Both the position numbers and the translations under genes were made by a program. Of a stretch of DNA of 7,842 nucleotides, positions 1 through 6,923 are shown one piece after another. The notes under the pieces were generated by a model. The model made no database searches, was not told the DNA's origin, and worked only from the letters and a program-made list of their open reading frames with translations. This stretch comes from Bacteroidales bacterium (GTDB lineage Bacteria; Bacteroidota; Bacteroidia; Bacteroidales; NBLH01), in NCBI GenBank assembly GCA_026988445.1, contig JALSLF010000547.1:1-7842 (forward strand). The letters are read 5' to 3'. Each line of letters starts with the position of its first letter. Within the stretch, counting starts at the first letter, position 1.

Positions 1-32
1 TATTCGGGCGGCTACGGGCTTTCCGCTCATAG

Positions 33-127
33 TCCCGATGATGAAAAATAACAAAACTTTAAAATTAAAAGGAGCTCATTTCAATCGCTCTTATAATTTT
101 AGTTTTGTATATTTTTCACCATCGGGA
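33..127. repeat. Long imperfect hairpin (arms about 42 bp)
   Basis: The left arm (33-75) begins TCCCGATGATGAAAAATA. The right arm (87-127) ends with the near-exact complement, TTTTTCACCATCGGGA. Only an 11-base loop (76-86) separates them, and a few mismatches and one-base bulges interrupt the stem. The flanks just outside both contain TCCGCT (22-27 and 132-137) within related GGG...TCCGCT...TCCC contexts, so the hairpin sits between two copies of a short direct repeat. The structure could be a REP-like or MITE-like palindrome, or a strong RNA hairpin if transcribed. No transposase gene lies next to it. Confidence 0.75.
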
Positions 128-180
128 TCTATCCGCTGCAATCCCTGCCGCAGTACACATCAATTTCCTTGCAACACTTA

Positions 181-348
181 AACCTGTCAGCATGCGTAAG
201 CACCCAAACCTGTTAGTGTGCGTAAGCACCTGACAGTGTTTTTTCTGAAAGAGTTTTTTTGTAAAAAATAAAAAACTTACATCTAAAAAGACATTAACAG
301 GAGCTTAGCACACTGTCAAGTCAAGGAGCTTCGCACGCTGCCAAGTCA
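181..348. repeat. Nested tandem and inverted repeat (about 165-bp foldback)
   Basis: Two 24-bp units lie in tandem at 181-204 and 207-230 (21 of 24 identical, sharing the core TGCGTAAGCACC). Two 25-bp units lie in tandem at 299-323 and 324-348 (22 of 25 identical, core GGAGCTT.GCAC). The right pair is the imperfect reverse complement of the left pair. The inversion continues inward to GTTTTTT (253-259) facing AAAAAAC (270-276), so the whole block folds about a centre near 264. The origin is unknown; a transposon-derived foldback or an expanded terminator hairpin would both fit. Confidence 0.75.
210..244 (+). terminator. Possible rho-independent terminator inside the repeat
   Basis: CTGTTAG.TGTGC (210-221) pairs with GCAC.CTGACAG (226-236) around a GTAA loop, with a small bulge. 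Six T residues follow at 239-244. This has the form of an intrinsic terminator reading rightwards, possibly for a gene ending left of the window. It is also part of the larger foldback, so the terminator role is inferred only from shape. Confidence 0.45.
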
Positions 349-356
349 AAAAAATC

Positions 357-383
357 TCCGAAAACTTTCCAATGCTTTTCGGA
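357..383. repeat. 8-bp perfect hairpin
   Basis: TCCGAAAA (357-364) and TTTTCGGA (376-383) are perfect complements around an 11-base loop. The hairpin directly follows the 181-348 repeat block. No downstream T-run is present, so it is not a standard terminator. Confidence 0.6.
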
Positions 384-395
384 CATACAACACAT

Positions 396-479
396 AAAGT
401 CGGACTGCGATTAAACTTGCAAGTTTTCTTGATGTTGATTTTTGCATACCCTAAATTAACAAAGTTCCAGCCCGACTTT
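396..479. repeat. Inverted repeat enclosing a 14-bp palindrome
   Basis: AAAGTCGGACTG (396-407) faces CAGCCCGACTTT (468-479) with one mismatch in 12 pairs, separated by 60 bases. Inside lies the perfect palindrome AAACTTGCAAGTTT (413-426). The right arm ends in TTTT. The arrangement could be a structured RNA or another mobile-repeat remnant; nothing in the sequence decides between them. Confidence 0.5.
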
Positions 480-623
480 TAGCTCTATTTGTTCAGTTCT
501 TTTTAAAAGCACTGCAATAGTTTATTTTTTTGTATAAACATATACTATTCCTATTTTTAATCCGATATGAGAGGCTTGGTTTAATACACCAATCTTAACG
601 TTACTATTTATTATATGAAAAAA

Positions 624-653
624 TTGCCCATAAGAAAAATTGTTGTAATTTTG
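624..653 (+). promoter_or_regulatory. Putative Bacteroidota promoter for the nuclease gene
   Basis: TTG at 624-626 and TAATTTTG at 646-653 are separated by 19 bp. This matches the Bacteroidota pattern of a TTTG-like -33 box and a TAnnTTTG -7 box. Transcription would begin around 658-660, about 12 bases before the ATG at 672, giving a very short leader without a Shine-Dalgarno motif. Confidence 0.5.
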
Positions 654-671
654 TAAGAAATAAGATATAAA

Positions 672-1543
672 ATGCCTGAATTTAAAGAAAAATACATAAA
701 TCCATTTACCGACTACGGTTTTAAAAGATTATTTGGCGAAGAGCCGAATAAGGATTTATTGTTAGATTTTTTAAATGAACTGTTAAAAGAACAAGAAGGA
801 AAAATTACAGAATTATCTTATCTGCCAAATGAAAAACTTCCTATTTCAGTTGGAGACAGAAGAGCAATTTTTGATATTTATTGCACGAACGAAAAAGGAG
901 AACAGTTTATCGTGGAAATGCAAAAAGCCGAACAAAAATTTTTCAAGGATAGAACTATTTTTTACTCAACTTTCCCAATTCAAGAACAGGCAAGAAATAA
1001 AGATAGGTTTGGGATTTTGAATTAAAAGCAGTTTACACAATTGGAATTCTCGACTTTGTATTTGAAGAAAGTGAGCCGGACAAATATCGGCACGATGTAA
1101 AACTAACTGAACAGGAAACGAAAAAAGTTTTTTATGATAAATTAAACTACATCTATTTGGAAATGCCAAAATTCAATAAAACGGAGAAAGAATTAGAAAC
1201 TCGTTTTGACAAATGGATGTTCGTGTTGAAAAATTTACCGAAACTTGAAAGAATCCCCCTTGAATTAAAAGAAAAGATATTCCTAAAACTTTTTGAAACT
1301 GCTGAAATAGCAAAACTTGACCCAAATGAATATAAAAAGTACGAAGCAAGTGTAAATGCCTATAGGGATATTTTGAATATTAAGAATACCGCTTTTGAAA
1401 AAGGAATTGAAAAAGGAATTGAAAAAGGAAAGGTTGAAGGAAAGATTGAAATTGCAAAAGAAATGTTAGAAGACAATGAACCTGTTGAAAAAATAATGAA
1501 ATATACAGGGTTAACGAAAAAAGAAATTGACGAATTGAAATAA
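672..1543 (+). pseudogene. Rpn/PD-(D/E)XK nuclease-family transposase-like protein, frameshifted
   Basis: This is a member of the Rpn family (recombination-promoting nuclease, often annotated PD-(D/E)XK nuclease family transposase). The first segment (672-1025, 117 codons) has the family start NPFTDYGFKRLFG (residues 10-22). It also has catalytic-type residues D68 in RAIFDIY and the E82-x-Q84 pair in FIVEMQ. It stops at 1023-1025. The family sequence resumes in another frame, reading WDFELKAVYTIGILDF from 1010 and running to the stop at 1541-1543. The join needs one added base, or two removed, near 1007-1010. Repaired, the protein is about 289 aa, the usual family length. The C-terminus holds the typical EKGIEKGKVEGK repeats followed by a small helical region. 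Rpn proteins are DNA endonucleases linked to RecA-independent recombination and, in some cases, phage defence. The break is outside the nuclease core, but the truncated form loses most of the protein. An assembly error remains possible. Confidence 0.85.
1397..1430 (+). repeat. 12-bp tandem repeat coding for EKGI units
   Basis: The unit GAAAAAGGAATT occurs twice exactly (1397-1408, 1409-1420) with a partial third copy to 1430. It encodes the EKGIEKGIEKG stretch. Such in-frame repeats are characteristic of the C-terminal part of Rpn-family genes and vary in copy number between homologues. Confidence 0.8.
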
Positions 1544-1613
1544 TAATAAAAGGTATTAAAAAGCATAATGTGTTTAATGGAAGGTGTTGTGTATTAATGC
1601 GATAGCGATAAAT

Positions 1614-1669
1614 AAGCATGGTGCGAAACCGAAAATTCCGTGCTTTAAAAAGTCCAACGCACCATGTTT
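1614..1669. repeat. Hairpin between convergent genes
   Basis: CATGGTGCG (1617-1625) and CGCACCATG (1658-1666) are perfect complements. The pairing extends after one G.T wobble to about 1613-1670. The loop is 32 bases and contains a smaller CTTT/AAAG dyad. It lies between the convergent nuclease and transporter genes, the right place for a shared terminator, but neither side has a clear T-tract, so that role is tentative. The rest of 1544-1720 shows nothing recognisable. Confidence 0.4.
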
Positions 1670-1720
1670 AAACCGTTACAGCAAAACCTCCATCCCCCAA
1701 GCTTATCTTCAGTACAAACT

Positions 1721-3310
1721 TTACAATAACTTCGGCAAAATTTGCGAAGCAATAATTACAAAAACCAGTGCTACCGGATAAACAGTAGCATAAGCAATGG
1801 GTGCTGCATTACATTCGCTTTTTGAATTAACAACTGCTAAACCCGGAGTGCTGGTCATTGCACCGGTAATAACGCCTAATAAACTTAAAAAATTCATTTT
1901 AAAAATATATTTACCCACAGCTGCACCAATAATTACCGGTACTGTTGCAATAATTATACTGCTAATAATCAGTTCAATACCATTGCTGCGGATGGCTTCA
2001 ACAAAATGTGCTCCGGCTTGCGTACCTACCGATGCCATAAAAAGCAATAAACCCAATTCGCGCAAAAGTTGATTCGCCGAACCCGACATGGACCAAATTA
2101 CCGGTCCTGTTTTTCCCAAGCGGCTTAATAAAATTCCTGCCGCCAAAGTTCCTCCGGTCATGCCCAGGTTGATGCTGAAGCTACCAATTGGGATATTTAT
2201 TTTTCCAAGTACAATACCTATTAATATTCCTAAAGCAATGGGTAAAAAATCAGTATGTGAAAGTTTTTTTGTATCATTCCCAAGTATTTTTTTTGCAGCC
2301 ATTACCCCGTTTTTACCTCCGGTAATTTGTAATCGGTCGCCAAAACGGAAAATACTGCTTGCATTAGGAATGATTTCTATACCACTACGTTTAATTTTTA
2401 AAACAGTTGTATTATAATTCCTGTTCAGGTTAATTTCGCTATACTTTTTATTTACAATATCTTTATTGGTAACTAAAACCCATTCGGTAACAATTTCTTT
2501 ACTTCTGGGCATTTCATCAGGATATTCATTCCCCACCAATATTTTAGCTTGTTCAATTGCTTCTTTAGAACCAATTACCCTAATTACATCACCATTATAT
2601 AATTTTTCTTTTCCGCTTGCAGGTCTTACTTTTCCTTTATGCATAATTTTTGATAAAACCACATTTGCCATTTCCGCAATACGTGATTCTGCAATGCTTT
2701 TATTATTCATGTTCGGATTTTCTACACTAAGATTAACCCCTTGCAGTTCAGGATTATCTTCTCTAAGGCTTTTTTTATAATTCTCCTCTTCATTTTTTAA
2801 GTTTACTTTAAACAATGCAGGGATAATATTAATTGAAATAATTACCCCGATTACACCAAAAGAATATGCAATACCATAACCTACTGCAGCTTGGGGTGAA
2901 CCTGTACTTTCAATTGCGGCGGCAAGTCCCGGAGTACTGGTTAAAGCTCCGTTAAATACGCCAATGGCAATATCCGGTTTAAGCCCGAAAAATTTACTTA
3001 AAGCAATAAAAACACCTGCTGCACTTATTAAAGACAAAAGCGTAGTAAGTATCAAAGAACGGCCGTATTTACGAAATGCTTCAAAAAATCCGGGACCCGC
3101 TTGAATACCGATGGTGAATATAAAAAGCAATAATCCGAATTTCATAAAATCTTCGGGAACAATCATGCCAAAATGCCCTAATAAAAGTGCTACAAAAATA
3201 ACTGCCGAAATATCAAAAGAAAACCCGAAGATTTTAATTCTCCCGATAATCATTCCGAATGCAATGATGATAAACAAGGCTATATAACCGTGTGAAAGTA
3301 ATTCGTTCAT
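1721..3310 (-). CDS. AspT/YidE-family transporter with two RCK_C domains
   Basis: This 529-residue protein belongs to the aspartate:alanine exchanger (AAEx) family, which includes AspT and the uncharacterised YidE group. It consists of two homologous membrane halves. Residues about 1-168 hold GIQAGPGFFEAFRKYG (68-83) and GALTSTPGLAAA (121-132). Residues about 353-529 hold the matching GTQAGAHFVEAIRSNG (429-444) and GAMTSTPGLAVV (483-494). Between them are two soluble RCK_C (TrkA-C) domains, about 195-262 and 272-345, with the typical NGDVIRVIG and FGDRLQITG strands. RCK_C domains usually bind a regulatory ligand. The substrate cannot be read from the sequence; an amino or dicarboxylic acid is the family-level guess, with antiport as the likely mode. 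Length and both signature repeats are intact, so it should be functional in the inner membrane. It stands alone, convergent with the broken nuclease gene and divergent from the phosphatase gene. The start has no clear ribosome binding site, as usual for this phylum. Confidence 0.9.
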   Translation of the reverse strand: MNELLSHGYIALFIIIAFGMIIGRIKIFGFSFDISAVIFVALLLGHFGMIVPEDFMKFGLLLFIFTIGIQAGPGFFEAFRKYGRSLILTTLLSLISAAGVFIALSKFFGLKPDIAIGVFNGALTSTPGLAAAIESTGSPQAAVGYGIAYSFGVIGVIISINIIPALFKVNLKNEEENYKKSLREDNPELQGVNLSVENPNMNNKSIAESRIAEMANVVLSKIMHKGKVRPASGKEKLYNGDVIRVIGSKEAIEQAKILVGNEYPDEMPRSKEIVTEWVLVTNKDIVNKKYSEINLNRNYNTTVLKIKRSGIEIIPNASSIFRFGDRLQITGGKNGVMAAKKILGNDTKKLSHTDFLPIALGILIGIVLGKINIPIGSFSINLGMTGGTLAAGILLSRLGKTGPVIWSMSGSANQLLRELGLLLFMASVGTQAGAHFVEAIRSNGIELIISSIIIATVPVIIGAAVGKYIFKMNFLSLLGVITGAMTSTPGLAVVNSKSECNAAPIAYATVYPVALVFVIIASQILPKLL

Positions 3311-3332
3311 GAGTATTAAAATTTTAAGGTAG

Positions 3333-3340
3333 CAAAAGTA
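3333..3340 (-). promoter_or_regulatory. Putative -7 box for the transporter gene
   Basis: Read on the minus strand, these bases are TACTTTTG, an exact match to TAnnTTTG, about 22 bases before the transporter ATG. No good TTTG -33 box sits at the expected spacing, so the assignment rests on one element. Confidence 0.4.
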
Positions 3341-3396
3341 ATAAATATTTACTGAGCTTGCCCGCTTTTAAAAAAAGTTAATAATCTTTTAATAAA

Positions 3397-3404
3397 TATC
3401 TTTG
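3397..3404 (+). promoter_or_regulatory. Putative -7 box for the phosphatase-siaC-ubiA unit
   Basis: TATCTTTG matches TAnnTTTG and would place the transcript start near 3410, giving a leader of about 65 bases before the ATG at 3476. The -33 region is only AT-rich with no clear TTTG. It lies in the 165-bp divergent region shared with the transporter gene. Confidence 0.4.
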
Positions 3405-3475
3405 AAAAATTACTAAAATTAGGTGATTTATGCTAATTTTAAACTTTAATTTAAAAATGTTGTTTTCATTGTATT

Positions 3476-5500
3476 ATGAGTATATTAAACCAGACAAAAA
3501 GACTTGTATTATTTTTTTTATTAATGTTTTGGCTATTACCTGCTTTGGCACAAAACGGTTTTGTTTTTAGAGGAAAAGTTACCTATGCCAACAAACCTAT
3601 GAATAAGGCAGATGTTTTAGTTTATGAAAACGGTTTATTAATCAACTATATACAAACAAACAGTTATGGTTCTTTTAATTTAAATTTAGAAACACAAAAA
3701 AAGTATTTGCTCGAATTTAAAAGTGCTACTTTCCCTTCGCAAAAAGTCATTATTTCAACTTTTATCAAAGATAAAAAAAAGAAAAATTTAAATCCGGATA
3801 GGGTAACTATTCGCTTTCCTTTAAAAGAAAATGTAGAAAACAAAGAGCGTTCAAATCAAAATATTTATTCTTTTTCTTTAAATGATAATGGTTTTTTTAA
3901 TGAAGAAAAAATAATTGTAAAAAAAGAAGACACTTCCGTGAAGGATGAGAAACTGGATTTGACCAATGAAATTGCCGAAAAGAATGATAATATTGTAAAA
4001 CTGGATAGCCTTGTAGAGGATAAAAAAGGCGAACTAACAGAAATAATCCAAGATTTACCCGAAGAAGATGCCAAAGCAGCGGATAATAAACTACAAGCGG
4101 TTTATGCTAAAATTGACAGTCTGCTTTTGATTGCCGAAAAAAAAGCAAACTTTATTCTTCAATCGGCTAATTTAAAAAGAAAAGAAATTATTGCAAATTC
4201 TTATATCGGTACATCAAAAGCCGGTACAATTGATGTGAAAAAGGAAATAGAAAAACCAACAAAAGATGAACTGAAAAAAGTGGGAGTGAATGACAAAGAG
4301 TTTTATGAACGAGCAGATATTAAAGAGTATCAAAAGACGATTGCAAACTTGGAAAAATCAAAACTAAATTCAAAAAAAGACAGTGTTAAGTATCTTGATT
4401 ATTTAGTGAAAATGAAAGAAGAGATGCTAAAATCTGCTAATTTGAAACTTGAATTGGATAAATTAAATGCACGTACACGTGAGGATAGTGTTGAGTTAGA
4501 AAACCGTCAATTGATGATTTCTCAGATTGAGCAAGAAATACAAAACGCTAAGGATAAAATTAAATTGCAGCAGGCAGAAATTAAAAATAAAAATCTGATG
4601 CTTTTATTTGCAATTACCGGTTTATTGTTCTTTGTGATTTTATTTGTTGTAGTATATCAAAACTATCGCTTAAAAAAACGTACCAACGAAAGGCTGGAAC
4701 AACAAAATCAGGAAATTGCGCTTAAAAATAAAAAAATCATCGACAGTATCACTTATGCAAAAACTATTCAGCAAGCTATACTGCCTTTAAAATCAAAAAT
4801 TGACAAATATTTTGAAACATTTGTTATTTTTCAACCCAAAGATATTGTAAGCGGAGATTTTTACTGGTTTACACATATCGAAGAAACAGATACTACGGTA
4901 TTTGCAGTTGTTGATTGTACCGGACATGGGGTTCCCGGAGCTTTTATGAGTATGATTGGAAACCGCTTGCTGGTTGAGGTTATTAACGAAAGCAAAATTA
5001 CCGAGCCCAAAGAAGTCCTTGAAAAACTAGACGAAGGATTACGTTTGGCATTAATGCAAGATGAAACTTTAAATAACGATGGAATGGATATGTGTTTGTG
5101 TACCATTCGTAATAACGGGAATGAAACCTACAAAATTGAGTTTGCCGGAGCAAAACGTCCGCTGTTTTATGCACATGATAATGAAGTTCAGTTTATTAAA
5201 GGCACTGTTCGCGGAATTGGTGGAAGAGCACGTTTGAGAAGAAAAGGAATTAAACCTTTTATGTCGCATAGCTTAGTACTTAATAAAGGTGATATGCTTT
5301 ATCTGACAACCGATGGTTTCTTAGATTTGCAATCGCCCGAAAGAAAAAAATTTGGACGAAAAAACTTTATCGATTTACTAAAATCGGGTATTGATACTTC
5401 TATGGAAGATCAACGATATAAAATAGTCAATGCTTTGGATATTCATAAAGGGAATGAATTGCAAATTGACGATATAACAATAATGGGAATTAAATTATAG
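3476..5500 (+). CDS. Membrane-anchored PP2C/SpoIIE serine phosphatase
   Basis: The 674-residue protein is probably a serine/threonine phosphatase acting on a regulatory phosphoprotein. A signal peptide (residues 1-25, cut likely after ALA) leads into a carboxypeptidase-regulatory-like beta domain (about 28-115, with FRGKVTYANKPMNKADVLVY). A long charged coiled-coil region (about 140-370) follows, then a transmembrane helix (about 374-394). A short cytoplasmic helix with SITYAKTIQQAILP (424-437) connects to the SpoIIE-type PP2C domain (about 445-674). Metal-binding residues are present: D461 in VSGDFYW, D480 with GHG (483-485), D613 in TTDGF and D665-D666 in the final DDIT. The catalytic domain is therefore complete and faces the cytoplasm, while the beta and coiled-coil parts are outside, an arrangement suited to sensing envelope signals. 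Bacteroidota relatives more often carry TPR repeats as the sensory part. The gene is 28 bp upstream of a SiaC homologue, its most likely substrate. No kinase domain is present. Confidence 0.9.
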   Translation: MSILNQTKRLVLFFLLMFWLLPALAQNGFVFRGKVTYANKPMNKADVLVYENGLLINYIQTNSYGSFNLNLETQKKYLLEFKSATFPSQKVIISTFIKDKKKKNLNPDRVTIRFPLKENVENKERSNQNIYSFSLNDNGFFNEEKIIVKKEDTSVKDEKLDLTNEIAEKNDNIVKLDSLVEDKKGELTEIIQDLPEEDAKAADNKLQAVYAKIDSLLLIAEKKANFILQSANLKRKEIIANSYIGTSKAGTIDVKKEIEKPTKDELKKVGVNDKEFYERADIKEYQKTIANLEKSKLNSKKDSVKYLDYLVKMKEEMLKSANLKLELDKLNARTREDSVELENRQLMISQIEQEIQNAKDKIKLQQAEIKNKNLMLLFAITGLLFFVILFVVVYQNYRLKKRTNERLEQQNQEIALKNKKIIDSITYAKTIQQAILPLKSKIDKYFETFVIFQPKDIVSGDFYWFTHIEETDTTVFAVVDCTGHGVPGAFMSMIGNRLLVEVINESKITEPKEVLEKLDEGLRLALMQDETLNNDGMDMCLCTIRNNGNETYKIEFAGAKRPLFYAHDNEVQFIKGTVRGIGGRARLRRKGIKPFMSHSLVLNKGDMLYLTTDGFLDLQSPERKKFGRKNFIDLLKSGIDTSMEDQRYKIVNALDIHKGNELQIDDITIMGIKL

Positions 5501-5528
5501 CTAAAACATACAATTTCAGTATTTGGAA

Positions 5529-5921
5529 ATGGAAAATTTATACATAGAAGGAGAACAAGGAAATTATTATGTTCCAACGGTTGATTTTAATGCAGAAACC
5601 GGTGTTTGTACTATTTCAGGCAGGTCATATCTTGAAGATACTACTGAATTTTATCTGCCCTTGCTGGAGTGGTTGGATCAATATTTTACGGAAGTAAACA
5701 AACCAATTCAGTTTAATGTTAAACTCACTTATTACAACACTTCCAGTTCACGTTCTGTTTTAGATATATTGGATTTATTGAAGATTTACGAAGACAGGGG
5801 GGGAGAAGTAGAAGTAAACTGGTATTGCAGGGAAGAGGATTATGAAGTGATGAAAGAAGAAGTAGAGGATTATGTGGAAGAAAGTGAAATAGAAATTAAC
5901 TTAGTTACCTATTCCGATTAA
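5529..5921 (+). CDS. SiaC-family regulatory phosphoprotein (DUF1987)
   Basis: This 130-residue cytoplasmic protein matches the SiaC/DUF1987 family. In Pseudomonas aeruginosa, SiaC is phosphorylated by the kinase SiaB and dephosphorylated by the PP2C enzyme SiaA; the unphosphorylated form activates the diguanylate cyclase SiaD. Visible family features are the N-terminal IEGEQGNYYVPTVDF, the GRSYLEDTTEFYLPLLEWL helix region and LTYYNTSSSRSVLDIL. The last contains the NTSS motif where SiaC carries its phosphothreonine; here that would be T71, by analogy. The C-terminus is acidic (EEVEDYVEESEIEI). The ATG at 5529 was chosen over an in-frame TTG six bases earlier because it gives the usual family beginning. 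The gene follows the phosphatase by 28 bp and precedes ubiA by 14 bp, so the three are probably co-transcribed. No SiaB kinase or SiaD cyclase gene is in the window, so the downstream target is not known. Confidence 0.88.
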   Translation: MENLYIEGEQGNYYVPTVDFNAETGVCTISGRSYLEDTTEFYLPLLEWLDQYFTEVNKPIQFNVKLTYYNTSSSRSVLDILDLLKIYEDRGGEVEVNWYCREEDYEVMKEEVEDYVEESEIEINLVTYSD

Positions 5922-5935
5922 ACGATTTAGATTAT

Positions 5936-6793
5936 ATGACTGTAAAAAAATACCTTTCGTTTGTAAAATTCAGCCATACGGTTTTTGCTTTGCCTTTTGC
6001 TTTAATCGGTTTTTTTCTTGCTATCCGGTATGCAGGCTATAATTTTGATTGGCTGATTTTTGTTTATGTAATATTGTGTATGGTTTTTGCGCGTAATGCT
6101 GCTATGGCATTTAATAGATATGTTGATAGAAACATTGATAAACTAAACCCACGCACAAAGCAAAGAGAAATACCGGCAGGGAAGATTAGTGAGCAATCAG
6201 CCTTGTTTTTTGTGATTTTAAATGCTTTATTGTTTATTGCAACTACTTGGTTTATTAATTCATTGGTGTTTTATTTGTCGCCTATAGCTTTATTGGTTGT
6301 TTTAGGATATAGCTATACTAAACGTTTTACGGCTTTATGTCATTTTGTGTTGGGTTTGGGTTTGGCATTAGCACCCATTGGTGCTTATTTGTCGGTTACT
6401 GCCCGTTTTGATGTGTTGCCGGTTCTTTTTTCATTTATGGTTTTGTTTTGGACAAGCGGTTTTGATATAATTTATGCCTTACAAGATGATGAATTTGATA
6501 AAGAGCATAGTTTAAATTCAATTCCTGCATATTTGGGTAAAAAAAATGCATTGTATTTGTCTTCCTTTTTGCATTTATTGGTTGCTATATTAATCATAGT
6601 AGCCGGGTTTTATGCCGGTTTCGGACTATGGTATTGGCTGGGTGCCGGATTTTTTATCTTTCTTCTGATTTATCAGCACAGCATTGTAAAAGTTAACGAT
6701 TTATCAAAAGTAAACTTAGCTTTTTTTACAACCAATGGGATTGCAAGTGTTGTTTTTGCTTTTTTTACTATTTTAGGATTATTTTATTCTTAA
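5936..6793 (+). CDS. UbiA-family prenyltransferase (menaquinone type, MqnP-like)
   Basis: The 285-residue integral membrane protein attaches a polyprenyl chain to an aromatic acceptor. It has about eight or nine hydrophobic helices and both magnesium-diphosphate binding motifs of the family: N60-xxx-D64-xxx-D68 in FNRYVDRNID, and D177-xxY-xxx-D184-xxx-D188 in DIIYALQDDEFD. The N-terminal YLSFVKFSHTVFALPFALIG and the NPRTKQREIPAGKI loop (71-84) are typical of the subgroup annotated as 4-hydroxybenzoate polyprenyltransferase-like. In menaquinone-using bacteria that subgroup (MqnP) is thought to act in the futalosine route. Whether this organism uses that route cannot be judged here, since no other mqn gene is present. 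The length is normal and no defect is visible. It follows siaC by 14 bp and is probably in the same transcript, though no functional link to SiaC is known to me. The start lacks a Shine-Dalgarno motif. Confidence 0.88.
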   Translation: MTVKKYLSFVKFSHTVFALPFALIGFFLAIRYAGYNFDWLIFVYVILCMVFARNAAMAFNRYVDRNIDKLNPRTKQREIPAGKISEQSALFFVILNALLFIATTWFINSLVFYLSPIALLVVLGYSYTKRFTALCHFVLGLGLALAPIGAYLSVTARFDVLPVLFSFMVLFWTSGFDIIYALQDDEFDKEHSLNSIPAYLGKKNALYLSSFLHLLVAILIIVAGFYAGFGLWYWLGAGFFIFLLIYQHSIVKVNDLSKVNLAFFTTNGIASVVFAFFTILGLFYS

Positions 6794-6806
6794 GATTTTG
6801 CATTAC

Positions 6807-6827
6807 GATGATAAAAATCATCTTTTT
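6807..6827 (+). terminator. Weak rho-independent terminator after ubiA
   Basis: GATGAT (6807-6812) and ATCATC (6817-6822) form a perfect 6-bp stem with an AAAA loop, followed by TTTTT (6823-6827). It starts 14 bases after the ubiA stop. The stem is short and AT-rich, so termination may be partial. Confidence 0.55.
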
Positions 6828-6889
6828 CCGGTGCATTTGTTCTACCTATTATTTGTATCTTACCGTATATTTTCAGACTTTTGCATCTG

Positions 6890-6923
6890 AAAGTATTGTA
6901 CTTTAAATCTGACTGCAGTTAGA
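6890..6923. promoter_or_regulatory. Two adjacent dyads upstream of the small zinc protein gene
   Basis: AAAGTA-TTG-TACTTT (6890-6904) is a perfect dyad. It is followed by TCTGACTGCAGTTAGA (6908-6923), a 16-bp palindrome with a single G/T exception. Both lie about 80-110 bases before the ATG at 7000. They could be operator sites or leader RNA structure; no regulator gene is adjacent. Confidence 0.3.

Larger units (their letters stand above)
1..671. other. Gene-free region packed with inverted repeats
   Basis: No convincing coding sequence was found on either strand of this 671-base stretch. It holds, in order, a hairpin with arms of about 42 bp, a nested tandem-plus-inverted repeat of about 165 bp, an 8-bp hairpin and a 12-bp inverted repeat enclosing a 14-bp palindrome. 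Positions 481-600 contain only minor AT-rich dyads, such as GTATA/TATAC at 532-545. A promoter-like sequence for the nuclease gene lies at 624-653. The GC-rich, palindromic character of the first 350 bases stands out from the AT-rich surroundings and resembles dispersed intergenic repeats rather than decayed gene sequence. Confidence 0.7.

Noticed and set aside
181..348. Repeats considered as a CRISPR array
   Set aside because: Only two units per arm, spaced by 0-2 bases with no spacers, and arms in opposite orientation; no cas genes.
1005..1025. Programmed -1 frameshifting in the nuclease gene
   Set aside because: No X-XXY-YYZ heptamer in the correct phase and no obvious downstream pseudoknot; a plain mutation or read error is simpler.
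1157..1543. Separate 128-aa gene starting at the TTG at 1157
   Set aside because: The same frame continues upstream to about 1010 with family sequence, so this is the rear part of the broken nuclease gene.
1797..2780. Plus-strand open frames inside the transporter gene
   Set aside because: They are antisense shadows of a long minus-strand gene with clear family motifs; their products show no domain.
5523..5528. TTG at 5523 as the siaC start
   Set aside because: The ATG at 5529 gives the usual family N-terminus, and neither has a Shine-Dalgarno motif to favour the earlier codon.
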